A DNA stretch of 64,000 nt from Cyanoderma ruficeps (GCA_008694505.1 VZDJ01007749.1:5605457-5669456), one strand, 5' to 3'. Counted from the first letter of the stretch, positions 1 to 11,749 are shown. Program-made: numbers and translations. Notes: generated by a model not told the origin, from the letters alone.

Positions 1-74
1 ATGGAATGGAATGGAATGGAATGGAATGGAATGGAATGGAATGGAATGGAATGGAATGGAATGGAATGGAATGA
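1..74. repeat. (ATGGA)n pentanucleotide array
   Basis: Fourteen perfect tandem copies of ATGGA fill bases 1-70, then the array decays into unique sequence (ATGAAGTGAA). The array is cut by the window edge, so its true length is unknown. The GGAAT-type unit resembles pericentromeric satellite units of other vertebrates, but a short array next to ordinary sequence is more simply a microsatellite. Confidence 0.95.
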
Positions 75-3000
75 AGTGAAATTATATTTGTTTAGCATTG
101 CCTGCTTTTCGTAGCTGGTGTGACTACAGGAATGGCTTTTGTGCGAAGTTGCTTGAAACTTCTTCCATGTTTAGCAGATCCAATTCCTGATGACTCTAAA
201 GATGGACATACCACTGGTCAGGGCTGGGCCATTTAGAAATGGTTGCAAGTCCTCTTAGGTTTTTGCCTCAGCAGCATACAACACTGTCAGATCTTTTGTT
301 TCTGTCTTCTTTTCAGGACATCCGTCAGGCCTGGGTCTGTGAGGCACTGAATATTTTCAACTCCCATCACCTCCAAAGTGAGTACCTTTGAAAACCAAAC
401 AAATTATTTTAATATATAAACAAATAAATGAATAAAGCTTAGTAGTAGCCTCGTTGTCATGTTTTCCCCATGCATTAATTTTTCTCTTCAGATTAGTCAT
501 GCACTTGAAGAACAGAAAGTTCACAATAGGGAAGCCAAATCTCATGTTCATAATTTAGACCCTGGAAAGAAATCCAGCCTGTAAACCAGAAAAATATTAT
601 CCTGTAATTACACTGAAATCTCAACACTGTGTTCATAAGTGCTTTTCCTAGGAAGCAACAGCCTCTGCCCTGCAATTACTTATTTAAGCTCTGTGGAAAA
701 GATTTGTTTACTGAGTGAGAAAGGCACAAATCCCAGGCTGCTGGTCAGAAAGAGTCCTATGTAATCATCAGGATTACACCAATACAACAACTCAAAGACC
801 TTTGACACTTGATGAGTATTTTCCTCTTTTACAGGGGGAAGAGAGTTTGGACCTTAAAAGGAAAGAGAGCTAAGGCTTTGATTAGCAGAGCCACAGAAAA
901 AGAAATGAAGAATGCCTCTGGAGAGCCATAAATATATGCTGAAAGTTTACAGGGAAACTGCTGGCAAGCAGGTTGTGATACATTTTAAATTTCAAATGTA
1001 GATGGACTCACATGTGCAGATGCCAAACACAACTGTTTCTATATAACTTGAAGAAGGTAGGGAATGCAAGAAACCCTCAAAAACAAAACAAATTTGTGAT
1101 AACTGGCAAATGTTCCACTAGAGCAACTGCTTTACCCCTTGGCATGGTCATAGAGAATTGATTCTGCTCTCTGAAAAACAACAGCTGTTCACTGCTGAAG
1201 GCGAGTTTTTGATTTGCACCATCTACATCAGCACAAAAGAGACACAAGTTTATATCATTTAGCTCATCTCTACTGGGCCTTGACCCACATAGCTCCGTCA
1301 GTACTGGTGCACTGGCCACAAAAGCCAGGAGCAAAGGTGACAAGGCACCAAATTCTCTCAAATGTACAAAGAAACTACCAGCAATGGGTAGGGTTACTGA
1401 AAATGGCTCTCTTCAGGCAAATATGATTTGTGAGGTGATGGTTGCTTCACAGGCAGTGAGTCACAGAAGCTTCTTGGCATCTGCAACATCTCTCTTTTCT
1501 TTAGGCATGATGCTCTGTGGCAGGAACAGGTGTAGATAAGAGCAGTGTTTTAGGGCTTGTGCTGATAGCACAAAGGGAGCAGAAACTGCTGTCACATCAA
1601 AACAGGCAGGAATAATACAGGACAAGGCCATACAAAAGCGAAACACATTTCATGCCTGAAAGCTTGGACTTTCAGGTGTGGATGAAGCCACAAGTGATGT
1701 GGCATCCTGCTCCAAGCACTTTCTCCAGTTACTCCTGGCTAGCAGATGCTGTCAGGACAAGGTCGGAATGCAAAGCACCACTTAGTGGAGTTTGGCTAAA
1801 CTGAGCACTGGGCAAGGTGGAAGGGACTGCAGAACAACTGCTGTATTTTTCTATTCTGTATTTGCCCCATCAATGTGATTCCCTGGTGTGGGGCAGGAGC
1901 TGGAGGGGAAGGACCTCTATCCAGAGAGGACTGTGGTGGCCACTGGAAAGCACAGCTTCTGGCACAGCTCTCAGGTGGGCAGGTCCTGTTTGTCTGTACC
2001 ACTCTGGGGCCCCTCCTGCCCTGGACAGAGGAGCCAGAGGCAGCAGCAGCAGAGACTATCACCCAACTTGGGAATTCATGTGGTCACCCAGCAGTCTTCC
2101 CTCTTGAACAGAAGATTACTTCCACCTGCTTCTTGGTTAAAATGTGATCTAGAATTGAGAATTCAGGTTATTATTTTAATGCCTTCAGGAATCTTTCCAT
2201 GTGAAAAAAAAAAGTTAAGGACTTTTTCTCTAGGATGTCCCCTGCTTTGCTCTCAATCACTCGGCAGATCCTTAAAAGAATAATGTTCAAGGAGTGCAAG
2301 AAGTGATATGCCGGTTTTACGCTCTCCTCATCCATTATGTCTTTGAGTGGCACAACATGAGGTGTCACAATTCATGTGTCATTTTTACATTTGGAGAAGT
2401 GGCCAGGATGGACCAAGCTGGCCATCCTGGCTGAGCAGGCTACTGTTAACTGACACATCTTGAGTGCCACAGGATTCACAAAGATACCAGGCTGTCGTGG
2501 AAGTGCTGGCTTTTAAATCCCAGCTGCATGCACAGCCCTGGCATATTGTCAGCATGTACAGCATGGGACATTTCTTCTGGTGTTACCAGCAAATTTTGTT
2601 TTACTTTCATCTCCCCTTTTTGTTAACACTGCAGAAAATTATGTCTCGAGGCTCTCTCCTGTCAATCCCAATCCCACAAGCACTGTGTGATTCCCAGGGG
2701 GTTTCCATGGCAGAACCTGAGCTTGCACAAGTGCTCCATGGGCACACACACATCCTGATGCCAGACAACAGAGTAACACAAAAGCTGTCACAGGTCATTC
2801 TGCTATATCCCCAACGTTTGAAAGGTATTTAGGTTACAGTAAAACCAGATTTCAGCTCCAGTCAGCCTTTTTTTGCTGGATACCAGGAACAGCTGGCTGG
2901 TGGATGCTGCCCAAACAAAGGTCTCCTTCTACTCCGAGTGGCCTCAGGGGGCAGCTGCTGCTGCTGCTGTGTCTGGCTGGCCTGCGCAGCTGTGGAGGTC

Positions 3001-6000
3001 AGACAATCCAGGGCTGTATTTTATCCATAATAAACTGTGGGAGTACATTTTTCTCCTACAACGTACTCAGATCTGGGAGAGAAGCAGAGCGAGCTGAACC
3101 AGTTCCTCCATCACTGTCCTTTAGCATATTTTTACTTCAGGTTTAAAAATCTAAAGCAGGGTAAGCACAGCCCTGAGGGTTTCTTTTTGCCAAAATCTGA
3201 CCATGTTAATTTCAACAGAGAAACTTCAGTTTCAGTGTGTGCTAAAATGAAAATATCATCATTTTCAAGCTAAAATGTAATATATTGAATTATTCTTATG
3301 TTGAGATGGACAGAACTTTATTAAATTGATCAAGCTTTGTTCAGTTAGCCTTTGCTGAACTTGCTTTTCTCTTCTTTGCTCAGATTAACACAGTCATATT
3401 TGTAACTGAAGTCAGTGGTAGCCAAGGCTCTAAAGGCAGAAAAATGCAAAAACCTGCCTCTCCAAAGTCTTTAGTCTCACTAAGAAAAATGCTCACAGAA
3501 GGAGACTGAGATCAAAATCAATGCTACCTAACTCAGGAAAAAATTAATTTGCAGGAGTTCATTTTGGATTCTTCTATGTACATAAAGAGAGAATAATTAA
3601 GTTTGTACATGTAGAATTTTATACTGTTGAGTTCACTGCTTTCATAAAAATCTTTCTAGAACATTTTAATTATTCCCAAAATACTGTTTTTTCCCCCGTC
3701 CTTTTTTTTTTTTTAAGTTAGAGGTTTGTTAAAAAGATCATAGATTTTTGTATGTCAGTCATGAAATCCGTATGGGCAAAAACCAAATAATTCTTGGCGT
3801 TTATTATGATAATTTTAACTGGGACTCATAAGGTAAAGAAACTTAATGGCATTACCTATGCATGATCTGAGAATGTGCATCTCCAGAAATAATGACCTTA
3901 TTACAGCGTTGATCTTGTGTGGGTGGAAGCCTGGCTTAGAAGGAGCCTGGGGGAAATGCTCATGTATTTCACCTGCCTATTGTACATTATAGGTGAGCTC
4001 AGAGGTACAATAAGATACACATTTGGTAAGTGTCTTACATGTAAGAAATGGGTAATTTAATGCATTAATCACTGGAGTGCAATTAGAGGCCTTAATTTAG
4101 ATATTATTAGTCACTCGCCATAGATAACCTTCTGTGGCGATTAGAATTTCATAGGCTGCGTACATTACAACTGGAAAATGTCATTTGCACAACCAGCACA
4201 CACAAGGGGCTGGTTTTGGCTGGAAGCACTTTTTTTCTCTATTAAATCCACTCCATTAAATACAAGAGAAAGCACCTGTTTGGGTCTTATTTCAATAAAG
4301 ACTATATCCTGGCTGTATTTTAAGAGGTCTCATAAAGATTGCATGTTATTCATGTATTTTATTAACGTGTTTAAAATGGGGTGGGGTACCCTGGAAATGT
4401 TATGAGCACATCAGCAGAAAACATCATAACTGGTGATAAACCCTGGCAATAAACAGCCTATTAACCTGTTGCAGTCTTTATCAAAATGTGAGACAAATAA
4501 CTATAAAACCTGTTACAGCATTTGCTTATCTTTTATAAATGAACCTTCATATGTGGTATTTTCTTGAAATTAGAAACATGCTTAAAATTTGGTCTCAGTG
4601 CTTAATTTCAAGAAGCTGCATAAATCTAGGAGACAGCAAAATTCCATAAGTAATTCTTCCAAATTTATGGTGTTTTCCCATCCATATTGGAGAGGAAAAC
4701 TTTACCCCCTCCATCCTAATCCCTTTTGGTGCCTGCCAGGTGCCTAGCTCACTGTGTGTATGTGACTTGCATAAGACAAGGGAAGAGCAAGAAACATGTC
4801 TGTGCTTAACAGAGGCACCTTGGCAGGACGACAACTTTTGGTTTTGTTTCCATCATTTCTTTCAAGTGACAGAACAGCATGAGAGGGCTGTGTAGGTGTG
4901 CCTTTTGTTGTCAAAATATAACATGCAGGACATGCTCATCTGCATCATTTGGAATTGCATTACTTCCTCTGTGCTAGAAGGCACTGAAAGCTGTCAGCAC
5001 ACTGCTACAGGAAATACAGCTGCATTAACAAACAACTTGGCTGTTTCTTTTCTCTCTGAGAGAGAGAACAACCACAGTAGCTGAATATTTTGGCATCTTT
5101 ATTATAGAGTTCTGTGATTTATTCATGTGAAGCCTAGAAGTTTTTAATAACTGGATCAAAAAGATTTAATCCAGAAGCAAGTCTTCAGTCGTAATAATGG
5201 TGTGCAAGCATTGTTCAGTGACAAATTAGCCAAAACACCAACCCCAAAAAAAGTTCCAGGTTGGATTTTGAACCATAACTTAGTAAGAACTTCTGCAAAG
5301 AAACACTTGTGTAAATTCATGACCATTTGTTAGCAGCAGGTGACTGTACAACAAGCAGCAGTGAATACATTGCTTCCATGCTGAAATGTACATTATGTAG
5401 GAAACAAAAAGGTTCTCAAAAACTATAGCCATGAAAGAATAACATTCCTGCTTACCTACTGCTTTGGCCACTTCTGAAGTTTTCCCAAACTGAAACTGGC
5501 TTAGCTGGCACCTAAACTGTCACAGCATTTCAGACCATGTTTTAGCAATAGTCAATATAAAATATCTCAGCCTTTTAGGTATATGGACAAACAGTGGGAG
5601 GCCCAAGCTGACAGGACCTACAAAGACCAAGGTGCTTCCCACCTGCAATAACAGGATTATAAGTGAAGTATCTACATCAGACAGATGTTTGTGGCCTGTG
5701 AACTGGGGGCAAGCATGGTTAAATCGTGATGCTGGTTCCTACTGTCACCACATAAAAAGAGGTGTTGTGGTAGTAGACTCAATAGAAAAGAGACTTACTA
5801 CAGGCTTAGTGTCTTTTCCTATTATTTACAGCTAAGAGTAGAACTTAAAGTATCCAATTTCCTCTATTCAACTATAAAAGGGAGAAGCAGGACCAAAAAC
5901 AAAATATGTTTTTGAGCATTACTATCACAATCATTTCCTCACACTGTAAATTTGCACAAAACAATTTGCTTCCAGATACTAGTTCTCTAATATCCCATGT

Positions 6001-6205
6001 GTCCTCAAAGAATTGTATTGGATTTTTCATGTATTTGGCTTTCTTCAATTCCCTGTGTTTTGTTTAAACACGCTATTCCAAATGTAGCAAAATTACTTGT
6101 CTTCAAGGTCCCATTCTCTGTGGCCTTAGGACTGTTTCAGATCTGCCAGATCTGTCACTTGATTTAATGTAAGTATAATATAACCCAGGCAACCAGAGAG
6201 GTGTA
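75..6205. other. Non-coding stretch, no gene recognised
   Basis: Only short scattered open frames occur here, none with a recognisable domain or convincing splice context. Visible structure is limited to a T-run near 3703, a small CAG run near 2040, a small CTG run near 2953, and a 10-bp inverted repeat at 2402-2411/2422-2431. The AT-rich interval around 3990-4560 has many TAAT-type motifs and is noted separately as a possible conserved non-coding element. SUSD4 lies upstream of TLR5 in other vertebrates, so its 3' part could be near, but I could not identify any of its exons. Confidence 0.6.
3990..4560. promoter_or_regulatory. Possible conserved non-coding element (weak)
   Basis: This AT-rich, non-repetitive interval has dense homeodomain-like cores (TAATTTAATGCATTAATCA near 4051, and TTAATTTAGATATTATTAG near 4093) and no sign of transposon origin. 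Vertebrate developmental enhancers often look like this. No conservation can be measured from one sequence, so the call rests only on appearance. Confidence 0.2.
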
Positions 6206-6212
6206 TTAACAC

Positions 6213-6365
6213 AATTTCATTTCATCAATTACTCCTCCTGTCTCCTCAATTCACTTTGTTCCCTGATTTCAGGACTTCAATGAGGACAATTTTTGCAAGA
6301 TTCTATCCTTTTCTCTGCACCTTGTTTCATCCCAATCCATGCCACTGGAGTTGCTTTCAAAGGGA
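6213..6365 (+). repeat. Unclassified T-rich repeat, copy 1 of segment X
   Basis: This segment is clearly related to 8646-8790 and 9446-9600. The shared order is a TTTCATTTCATCAA-like start, a TGATTTCAGGA-like core, a TTGCAAGATTCTATCC/TGCCAAATTTTGGTCC segment, and a CATCCCAATCCAT-like end. Similarity stops near 6365, where CR1-like sequence begins. It resumes after the CR1 with the family's segment Y at 8460. This arrangement indicates that the CR1 was inserted inside one repeat unit. I cannot assign the family. Confidence 0.6.
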
Positions 6366-6625
6366 CTTGACCAAGGGGTTCCCTTTCCCTCTCGTTAGCC
6401 ACTCAGGCTCAAGAAGGGGCTTCCTCCGGCTATAGGAGATGCTCTAAAAAAGGCTCTGGGGAGGGCGGTGGCCAGGAGGGGGCAAACAGGGGCAGGGCAC
6501 GGCGTTTGCACGGGCAAGGTAAGCAGGCTGGGTTGCAGTCATTCTCCTGGTTGTGAGTTTTTTATTTTGTTTGCTTGTGTATTTTGTGGGTGGGTATTTT
6601 TATTTTTATTTTTTTTCCCTCAGCA

Positions 6626-7633
6626 ATGGTCTCCAAACGATTAAAAGCTATAGCTAGTAAAAGTCTACCAAGCCAAACAGAACCCCCCAAGCAGGATGTG
6701 TCTGTCCAGACCCCTTCCTGCAAGGATTGTTTGAGGCTGTCAGTAGTACCAGGGGACAGTGCAAAAGATGCTTGTGTGTGGTGGGAACAGGTGAATGATG
6801 TCCTCTGTCTGCTGGCAAGTTCAAGGAAAAGGTAGAAAGACTTAGGAGTATTAGGGAAAGTGAAATGGAAATAGACTGGTGGAGTTTTGCCCTTCCACCC
6901 CTGAAAGAAGCCCCCCCAGCAGTCAGAGGACTTCCACGCCTCCTACCATCAGGCAGAAGGAGGAGACCTAGTAAACAAAGGGGAGGGGAAATGAATCCCT
7001 ACTTGGGGAGTTAATTAAAATTCCTCCCAACCCCCATCACCTACCCAGGTACCACTTCCAAATAAGTATGAGGCCCTGGACCCACAGGGTCAGCCAGGTG
7101 CCATTGAAGAAAATAATCTGCCCAGAGAGCCTCCCAGTTACACTTTGTCTGTCAGACAGATCATTGCCTCTAGCATGAAAAAGAAAAGAAGGATATTCAA
7201 AGTAGGTGACTCCCTTCTGAGGGGAACACTGGACGCATCCCACAGGGAAGTCTGCTGCCTCCCTTGGGCCTGGGTATGGGATATCAGCAGCAGACTCCCC
7301 AAGCTGAGTCAGCCCACTGATTATCACCTACTGCTGATACTCCAGGCTGGCAGTGATGAGACTGAAAAAAGACTACCAGGGCAATTAAAAGCATCTTCAA
7401 GGCTCTGGGTTGATTGGTTGATGGGGCAGGAGCACAGGTGGTGTTCTGCTCACCCTTCAGTAGTAGGGAAAAATGATGAAAGGAATAGGAGAACCCACAT
7501 TACCAACAAGTGGTTTAAGAGCTGGTGCCATGGGCAGAACTTTGGGTTCTTTGATCATGGGGCAATCTTTATGACACCTGACCTGCTAGAGCCAGATGGG
7601 CTCCATCCTCTAACAAGGGCAAAAGGATTCTAG
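6626..7633 (+). pseudogene. CR1 ORF1 remnant (esterase-like domain)
   Basis: The first part reads from the ATG at 6626 to a stop near 6834. The family's coiled region then continues in another frame (VERLRSIRESEMEIDWW), which marks a frameshift. After further decay, a second open part (about 7145-7633) carries the SGNH-hydrolase-like domain of CR1 ORF1. It has a GDSLLRG nucleophile block at about 7205 and a C-terminal DGLHP block at about 7597, which corresponds to the Asp-His pair. In CR1 elements ORF1 binds RNA and carries an esterase domain of uncertain role. This copy cannot make a full protein. Confidence 0.75.
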
Positions 7634-7748
7634 CACATGTGGGGGCTGACTGAGAGGGCTTTAAACTAGGTTTGAAGGGGAAAGGGAATGCAACTGGGCT
7701 CTCCAGAAACAAGCCCAAAGAGGGTAAGCCAGAGTCAGGCTTTCAGGG

Positions 7749-8460
7749 GTGAAATCAGCAGCGAAGTGGATGTACACTAATGCAAGCACCATGGGTAACA
7801 AACAAGAGGAGCTGGAAGCCATGGTACAGCAGGAAAGCTATGACATAGTCACCATCAGGGAAATGTGGTGGGATGAGTTATATAACTGGAGTGCTGCAAT
7901 GGATGGCTACAAGTTCTTCAGAAGAGAAAGGCAAGGGAAAAAAGATGGAGGGGTGACTCTATACATTGGGGAGGCTTTTGATGCCATGAACATTGTGATT
8001 AATAACGATAAGGTCGATGCCTATGGGTAAGAATCGGGGGAAGACTGACATCCTGGTGGGAGTCTGTTACAGACTTGTAGGTGACTTTAACCTGACAGAT
8101 ATCTGTGAAGAGTTCCACACAGCAGAAAAGAGGCAGCCTAGGAGGTTCTTAGTGTGTGTGAAGGACAACTTATCACAGCTGGTGAGCGAGCCTACCGGGG
8201 AGGGACTATGTTCAACCTGTTGTTTGCAAACAGAGATGGGCTGGTGGGAGATGTGGTGGTTGGAGGCCATCTGGGGCACAGTGATCATGAAATTGTAGAG
8301 TTTTCAATATTTGGTGAAACAAGAGGGAGCATCAAGAAAACATCCACACTGGATTCCCAGAGGGCAGAATTTGGTCTATTCAAGAGAATTATTTGGAGAG
8401 TACCTTGGGAAGCAGACCTTAAAAACAAAGGATTCCAGGAAACATGGGCTTGCTTCAAAA
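7749..8460 (+). pseudogene. CR1 ORF2 remnant: apurinic endonuclease domain only
   Basis: The N-terminal part (7749-8030) has the CR1 endonuclease sequence with YTNASTMGNKQEELE and WWDELYNWSAAMDGYKFFRR. After a disruption near 8030, other frames carry GDFNLTDIC (about 8081), SEPT and LFANRDGLVGDVVV. The SDHEIVEF block (about 8281) holds the Asp-His pair of the exonuclease-endonuclease-phosphatase fold. The fragment ends just after the FGLFKRI..VPWEADL segment, where the reverse transcriptase would begin. At least two frame changes are needed to follow it, so it is not functional. Confidence 0.8.
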
Positions 8461-8593
8461 CAATTCTTTATTTCATGAAAGGAAACAAAATCTTGTGAGT
8501 TCAATCAGGATAAATTTGGCAAGGTTTGGTCCACTTACCTACACAAAATGTCATGCTATTCCATTTTATTGTTTTCACGTTGACTTACAATTT

Positions 8594-8646
8594 TCTCTCT
8601 CTTTTTTTTTTTTTTAAGANTCTCTCTCTTTTTTTTTTTTTAAGAA
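8594..8646. other. Single-N assembly join flanked by duplicated contig ends
   Basis: The N at 8620 is flanked on both sides by nearly the same sequence: TCTCTCTC, then 13-14 T, then AAGA. This is what results when two overlapping contig ends are placed side by side with a nominal one-base gap instead of being merged. The duplication is probably not biological. Confidence 0.75.
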
Positions 8647-9031
8647 TTTAATTTCATCAAGTTCTTCTCCTGTCTCTTTAGTTGACTTCATTTTGTGATT
8701 TTGGGATTACATAAGGCATAATTTTGAAAAGTTCTGGTCATTTTCATTGCAGGTCATTTCATCCCAATACATTAGGTTGTAGTCATTCCATCTACAAATT
8801 TTATTTTTATTTCTTTCAACTGCATTTTGTAATATCATATCTCCTTTGAACAGAATTTGATACATTTTCTTTTCTGAATTCAAAACTTTATTACATTTAA
8901 TTGAAAGAAATTCTTCATTTAATGAGAGGAAATGAATACTTGAGAATTAAATGAGGATTAATTTGGCAAGGCTCGGTCCATCTCCCTAGATTTCCAATGC
9001 CTGGATGAGAACTGGTCCCTTTTCAAAGAAA

Positions 9032-9382
9032 AACAATACTCAGCCCCCAGTGTCTCAGGCTCAGCTCAGAAATGGCATCTGAGGATCCAAGGACAGCCAG
9101 AGTCCTAGAACCTGGCAGCTTTGTTCTGGGAGAAATCCTGCGTTGTTTGTGAATTTAGGAGGCAGCATCCCACTGTCGGCAAGTGCAACTGGATGTGAAT
9201 AGTGCCCATTTTCCATGGGGGAAAAAAACTCATTCCCCCAGCGTCTTGGGGTCAGCTCAGAAATGGCTTTTGGTGCTTCAGTGGCAGCCAGAAATTTAGG
9301 TATTAGCGGCTTTGGTCTGGGAGAAGTCCTACCATGTTCATTATTTTAGAAGGCAGCAGCACACTTTTGGCCACTGTCTGCC
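9032..9382. repeat. Two tandem units, period about 197 bp
   Basis: Unit 1 (9032-9183) and unit 2 (9229-9382) share, in the same order, the blocks GGCTCAGCTCAGAAATGGC / GGGTCAGCTCAGAAATGGC, GGCAGCCAG-like, GGCAGCTTTGTTCTGGGAGA / AGCGGCTTTGGTCTGGGAGA, TCCT..C.TGTT, and AGGCAGCA. Equivalent positions are about 197 bases apart. The units are diverged, so the duplication is old. Confidence 0.75.
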
Positions 9383-9742
9383 ACTCATATAATCATACTG
9401 CCTTTTATTGTTTTCACTTCATTGCAAAATTTTCCTTTTTTTTTTAAGCATTTTATTTCATTAATTTCGTCTCTTTGTCTTTTTGTTTGATTTCATTCTT
9501 GATTTCAGGATTTCAGTAATAATAATATTTCTGCCAAATTTTGGTCCTTTTCACTGCACCTCATTTCACAGCAATCCATCTGCTTTTAGTCACTCCATTT
9601 CCGAATTGTCTTTTTTTTTAATTGCATTTTATTTCATCATATCTCCTTTCCCGAGTGTTTATTACACTTTCTTCTCTGATTTCAGTATTTCAAATGCAGG
9701 GAAATGGACCAAATGTTGCTGAATGGATCCTCATTAAAATCG

Positions 9743-9804
9743 CAAGATTTCATTTCCTTTCATGAAATAAAGAATTTCCTTACATGAAAGGAAATAAAAT
9801 CTTG
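9743..9804. repeat. Inverted repeat with 22-nt arms
   Basis: The arm at 9743-9764 is the reverse complement of 9783-9804 with one mismatch, around an 18-nt loop. The same 22-nt block also appears forward at 8474-8495. It looks like a terminal or subterminal motif of the local repeat family. Confidence 0.8.
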
Positions 9805-9830
9805 AAGTCAGAGAGCAATGTGAAACAAAC

Positions 9831-11126
9831 TGACTGGGGTGAACTCATAATGAAGTGAAATTCAGTTTAAAGAAATAAAAGAAGATTCTGAAATGAAGTG
9901 ATTGTAATCCAATGTAATGAGATTACATGAAGTGCACCCTTTGCATGCCTTTTGTTATTGCAATGTCCCAGGAGGTCTAGGCTTTATGGTATGCAATCAT
10001 TTATAAGTACTTAATACAGGAGTGACATAATTATAAGTAATTAAAGGTACATAACAGAGATTAGTATGAAAATAGGCACTTTGGTGTCATCTCTGCCCCA
10101 GCTGATTCCATAGAAAGCAGAACAGCTTAATAAGAATTTCCTGTCTAGATACTGTCACCATCTGGTGGGATACCAGGGGACATCAGGGACAGAAGAGGAG
10201 TTCACATCCTATTACAAAGAGGAGGGCTCCAGGAGAGATCTGCAGAGGAGAAGGGTCCACAACTTGGTGTGACTTGCAAGCAAGAGACGCCTTAGGCACT
10301 TAATTCTGAAAGAGGTTGAGATTTATGCAACTCCAAGAGAGTCGAGATTCATTTTATTTAATAATCTTAAAACATGCCCTCAGTGCTGCATTTCCAGCTG
10401 TCCAGATTAGGTGACACTTTGGTTAACAAGATTTGTATTACTGATCCAGTGCTTTAGGCTCCAATGTTTCCCATGCAATGTTACTGAATCCCCAGCTCTC
10501 TCCTGTGGATATGGCCATGCAAAAGTGAGCTCAAGAGATAGCTCAGAGGTGGTCACTTTTTCAGACAGCATCAATTTCCAGAAATTTTATCTAAATGTAA
10601 CATGAAAACCTAAATTACTATAATTTTTTAAAAATAAAAGTTACCCCATCCTCTCTTTTACCTCCTCTTCTATTCCTGAATTGCTCTCTAAAAATTACAG
10701 TAACAGGCAGATAAATCACTTCAGTTACAGATACATCATTCAATCCTAACTTCTTTAGGAAGCCTAAGTATTCCACTTAGTATAAGGTAATGTAGGAAAT
10801 GGAATATAATGGCCATTACAAATAGGATAATAATGTGAGTGGAGGATCACCTGGTTACAGTTATCTTGGGTCAGATTAAGTTCAGATCAGAGAGTCAGCT
10901 GTACTAGAGGTAAGACACAGAGATGTGATGGCTCTTTCCACCTGAAAAAAAGACCAGAAGAAACAGCTCAAGCACCAAGCAGCTGGCAAACATAAATGTT
11001 CATGTTTCTTAGACTGAGATGAGTCAGTCTGCTCATCTACTATAGATTGAAATGCAGCAAAGCCCATAAAAGCTGCCTCCTGTGCTCTGGCTGCACCCCT
11101 CAGTCTGGTTTTCCCTGACCCTCCCC
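9831..11126. other. Non-coding stretch, nothing recognised
   Basis: This is AT-rich unique-looking sequence without domain-bearing open frames, RNA genes or clear repeats on either strand. Confidence 0.6.
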
Positions 11127-11640
11127 CATGGAATAGTTTGGGTTGCAAGGGACCGTAAAGATCAGCCAGTCCTAACCCTCTGCCATGGGCGGGGGCACAT
11201 TCCAAAAGACCAAGTTGCTCAAAGCCCCATCCAACCTGACCATGAACACTTCCAGGGATGGGGCAGCCACAGCTTCTCTGGGAAACCTGTTCCAGTGCTT
11301 CACCACACTCACAATGAAGAATTTCTTCCCAACATCTAAGCCAAATCTAATCCAAATTCTGTCAGTTTAAAGCCATTCACCCTTGTCCCGTCACTGCATA
11401 CCTCTGTGTAAAAAGTCCTTCTCCTGCCCTCTTGCGGGCACCCTTTAAGTACTGGAAAATGCTATAAGGTCTCCCTGGAGCCTTCTCTGCTCCAGGCTGA
11501 ACAACTCCAGCTGTCTCACCCTGTCTTCACAGGAGAGATGCTCCAGCCCTCTAAGAATCTTTGTGACCGTCCTCTGGACCTGCTCCAACACTTCACTTCC
11601 TTCTTTTATTGGGGCCCTAGAGGTCGATATCCAGCAGCCG
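11127..11640 (-). mobile_element. CR1 LINE 3' end, minus orientation
   Basis: Read on the minus strand, this is the diagnostic end of CR1. It has the last ORF2 part and 3' UTR with segments complementary to CCTCTGGACCTGCTCCAAC (11570s), GAACAACTCCAGCTGTCTC (11500s), GGAAACCTGTTCCAGTGC (11280s) and the terminal GAATAGTTTGGGTTGCAAGG (11131). The element is 5'-truncated at about 11640, as is usual for CR1. Short open frames across it are incidental. Confidence 0.92.
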
Positions 11641-11749
11641 ATCTTGGAAAGCCAAGGACATTTTCGATTCTGCTGGCGAATTTACCCTCCAGTCCTTCTT
11701 CACTTTTTTTCCCGTTTCATATCCACATAATCACCACTTCCCCCTACTC

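Larger units (their letters stand above)
6380..8460 (+). mobile_element. CR1 LINE fragment: 5' part with ORF1 and start of ORF2, lacking RT
   Basis: This is a decayed CR1 non-LTR retrotransposon in plus orientation. A GC-rich leader (about 6390-6540) precedes a broken ORF1 (from 6626) and then the amino-terminal endonuclease part of ORF2 (about 7749-8455). CR1-specific stretches can be read in shifting frames, such as the leucine/arginine-rich VERLRSIRESEMEIDWW after 6834 and GNKQEELE at 7797. The copy ends abruptly near 8460, before the reverse transcriptase, and continues into the flanking repeat family. Most avian CR1 copies are 5'-truncated, so a copy that keeps the 5' half and lacks the 3' half suggests a later deletion or rearrangement. 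Confidence 0.85.
8460..9830. repeat. Composite of an unclassified repeat family with direct and inverted copies
   Basis: Segment Y (AATTTGGCAAGG..GGTCC preceded by a CATGAAAGGAAA-like block) occurs forward at 8460-8545 and 8905-8990, and inverted at 9697-9780. Segment X occurs at 8646-8790 and 9446-9600. Between them lie two tandem GC-richer units (9032-9183 and 9229-9382). No coding potential is visible, and target duplications could not be defined. It could be a non-autonomous DNA transposon, an old LTR, or a lineage-specific satellite. Confidence 0.6.

Noticed and set aside
2402..2431. 10-bp perfect inverted repeat
   Set aside because: Too short and isolated. Expected by chance in 64 kb.
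2464..2832. 122-codon plus-strand open frame
   Set aside because: No recognisable domain, start context or neighbouring exon. Overlaps a minus-strand frame.
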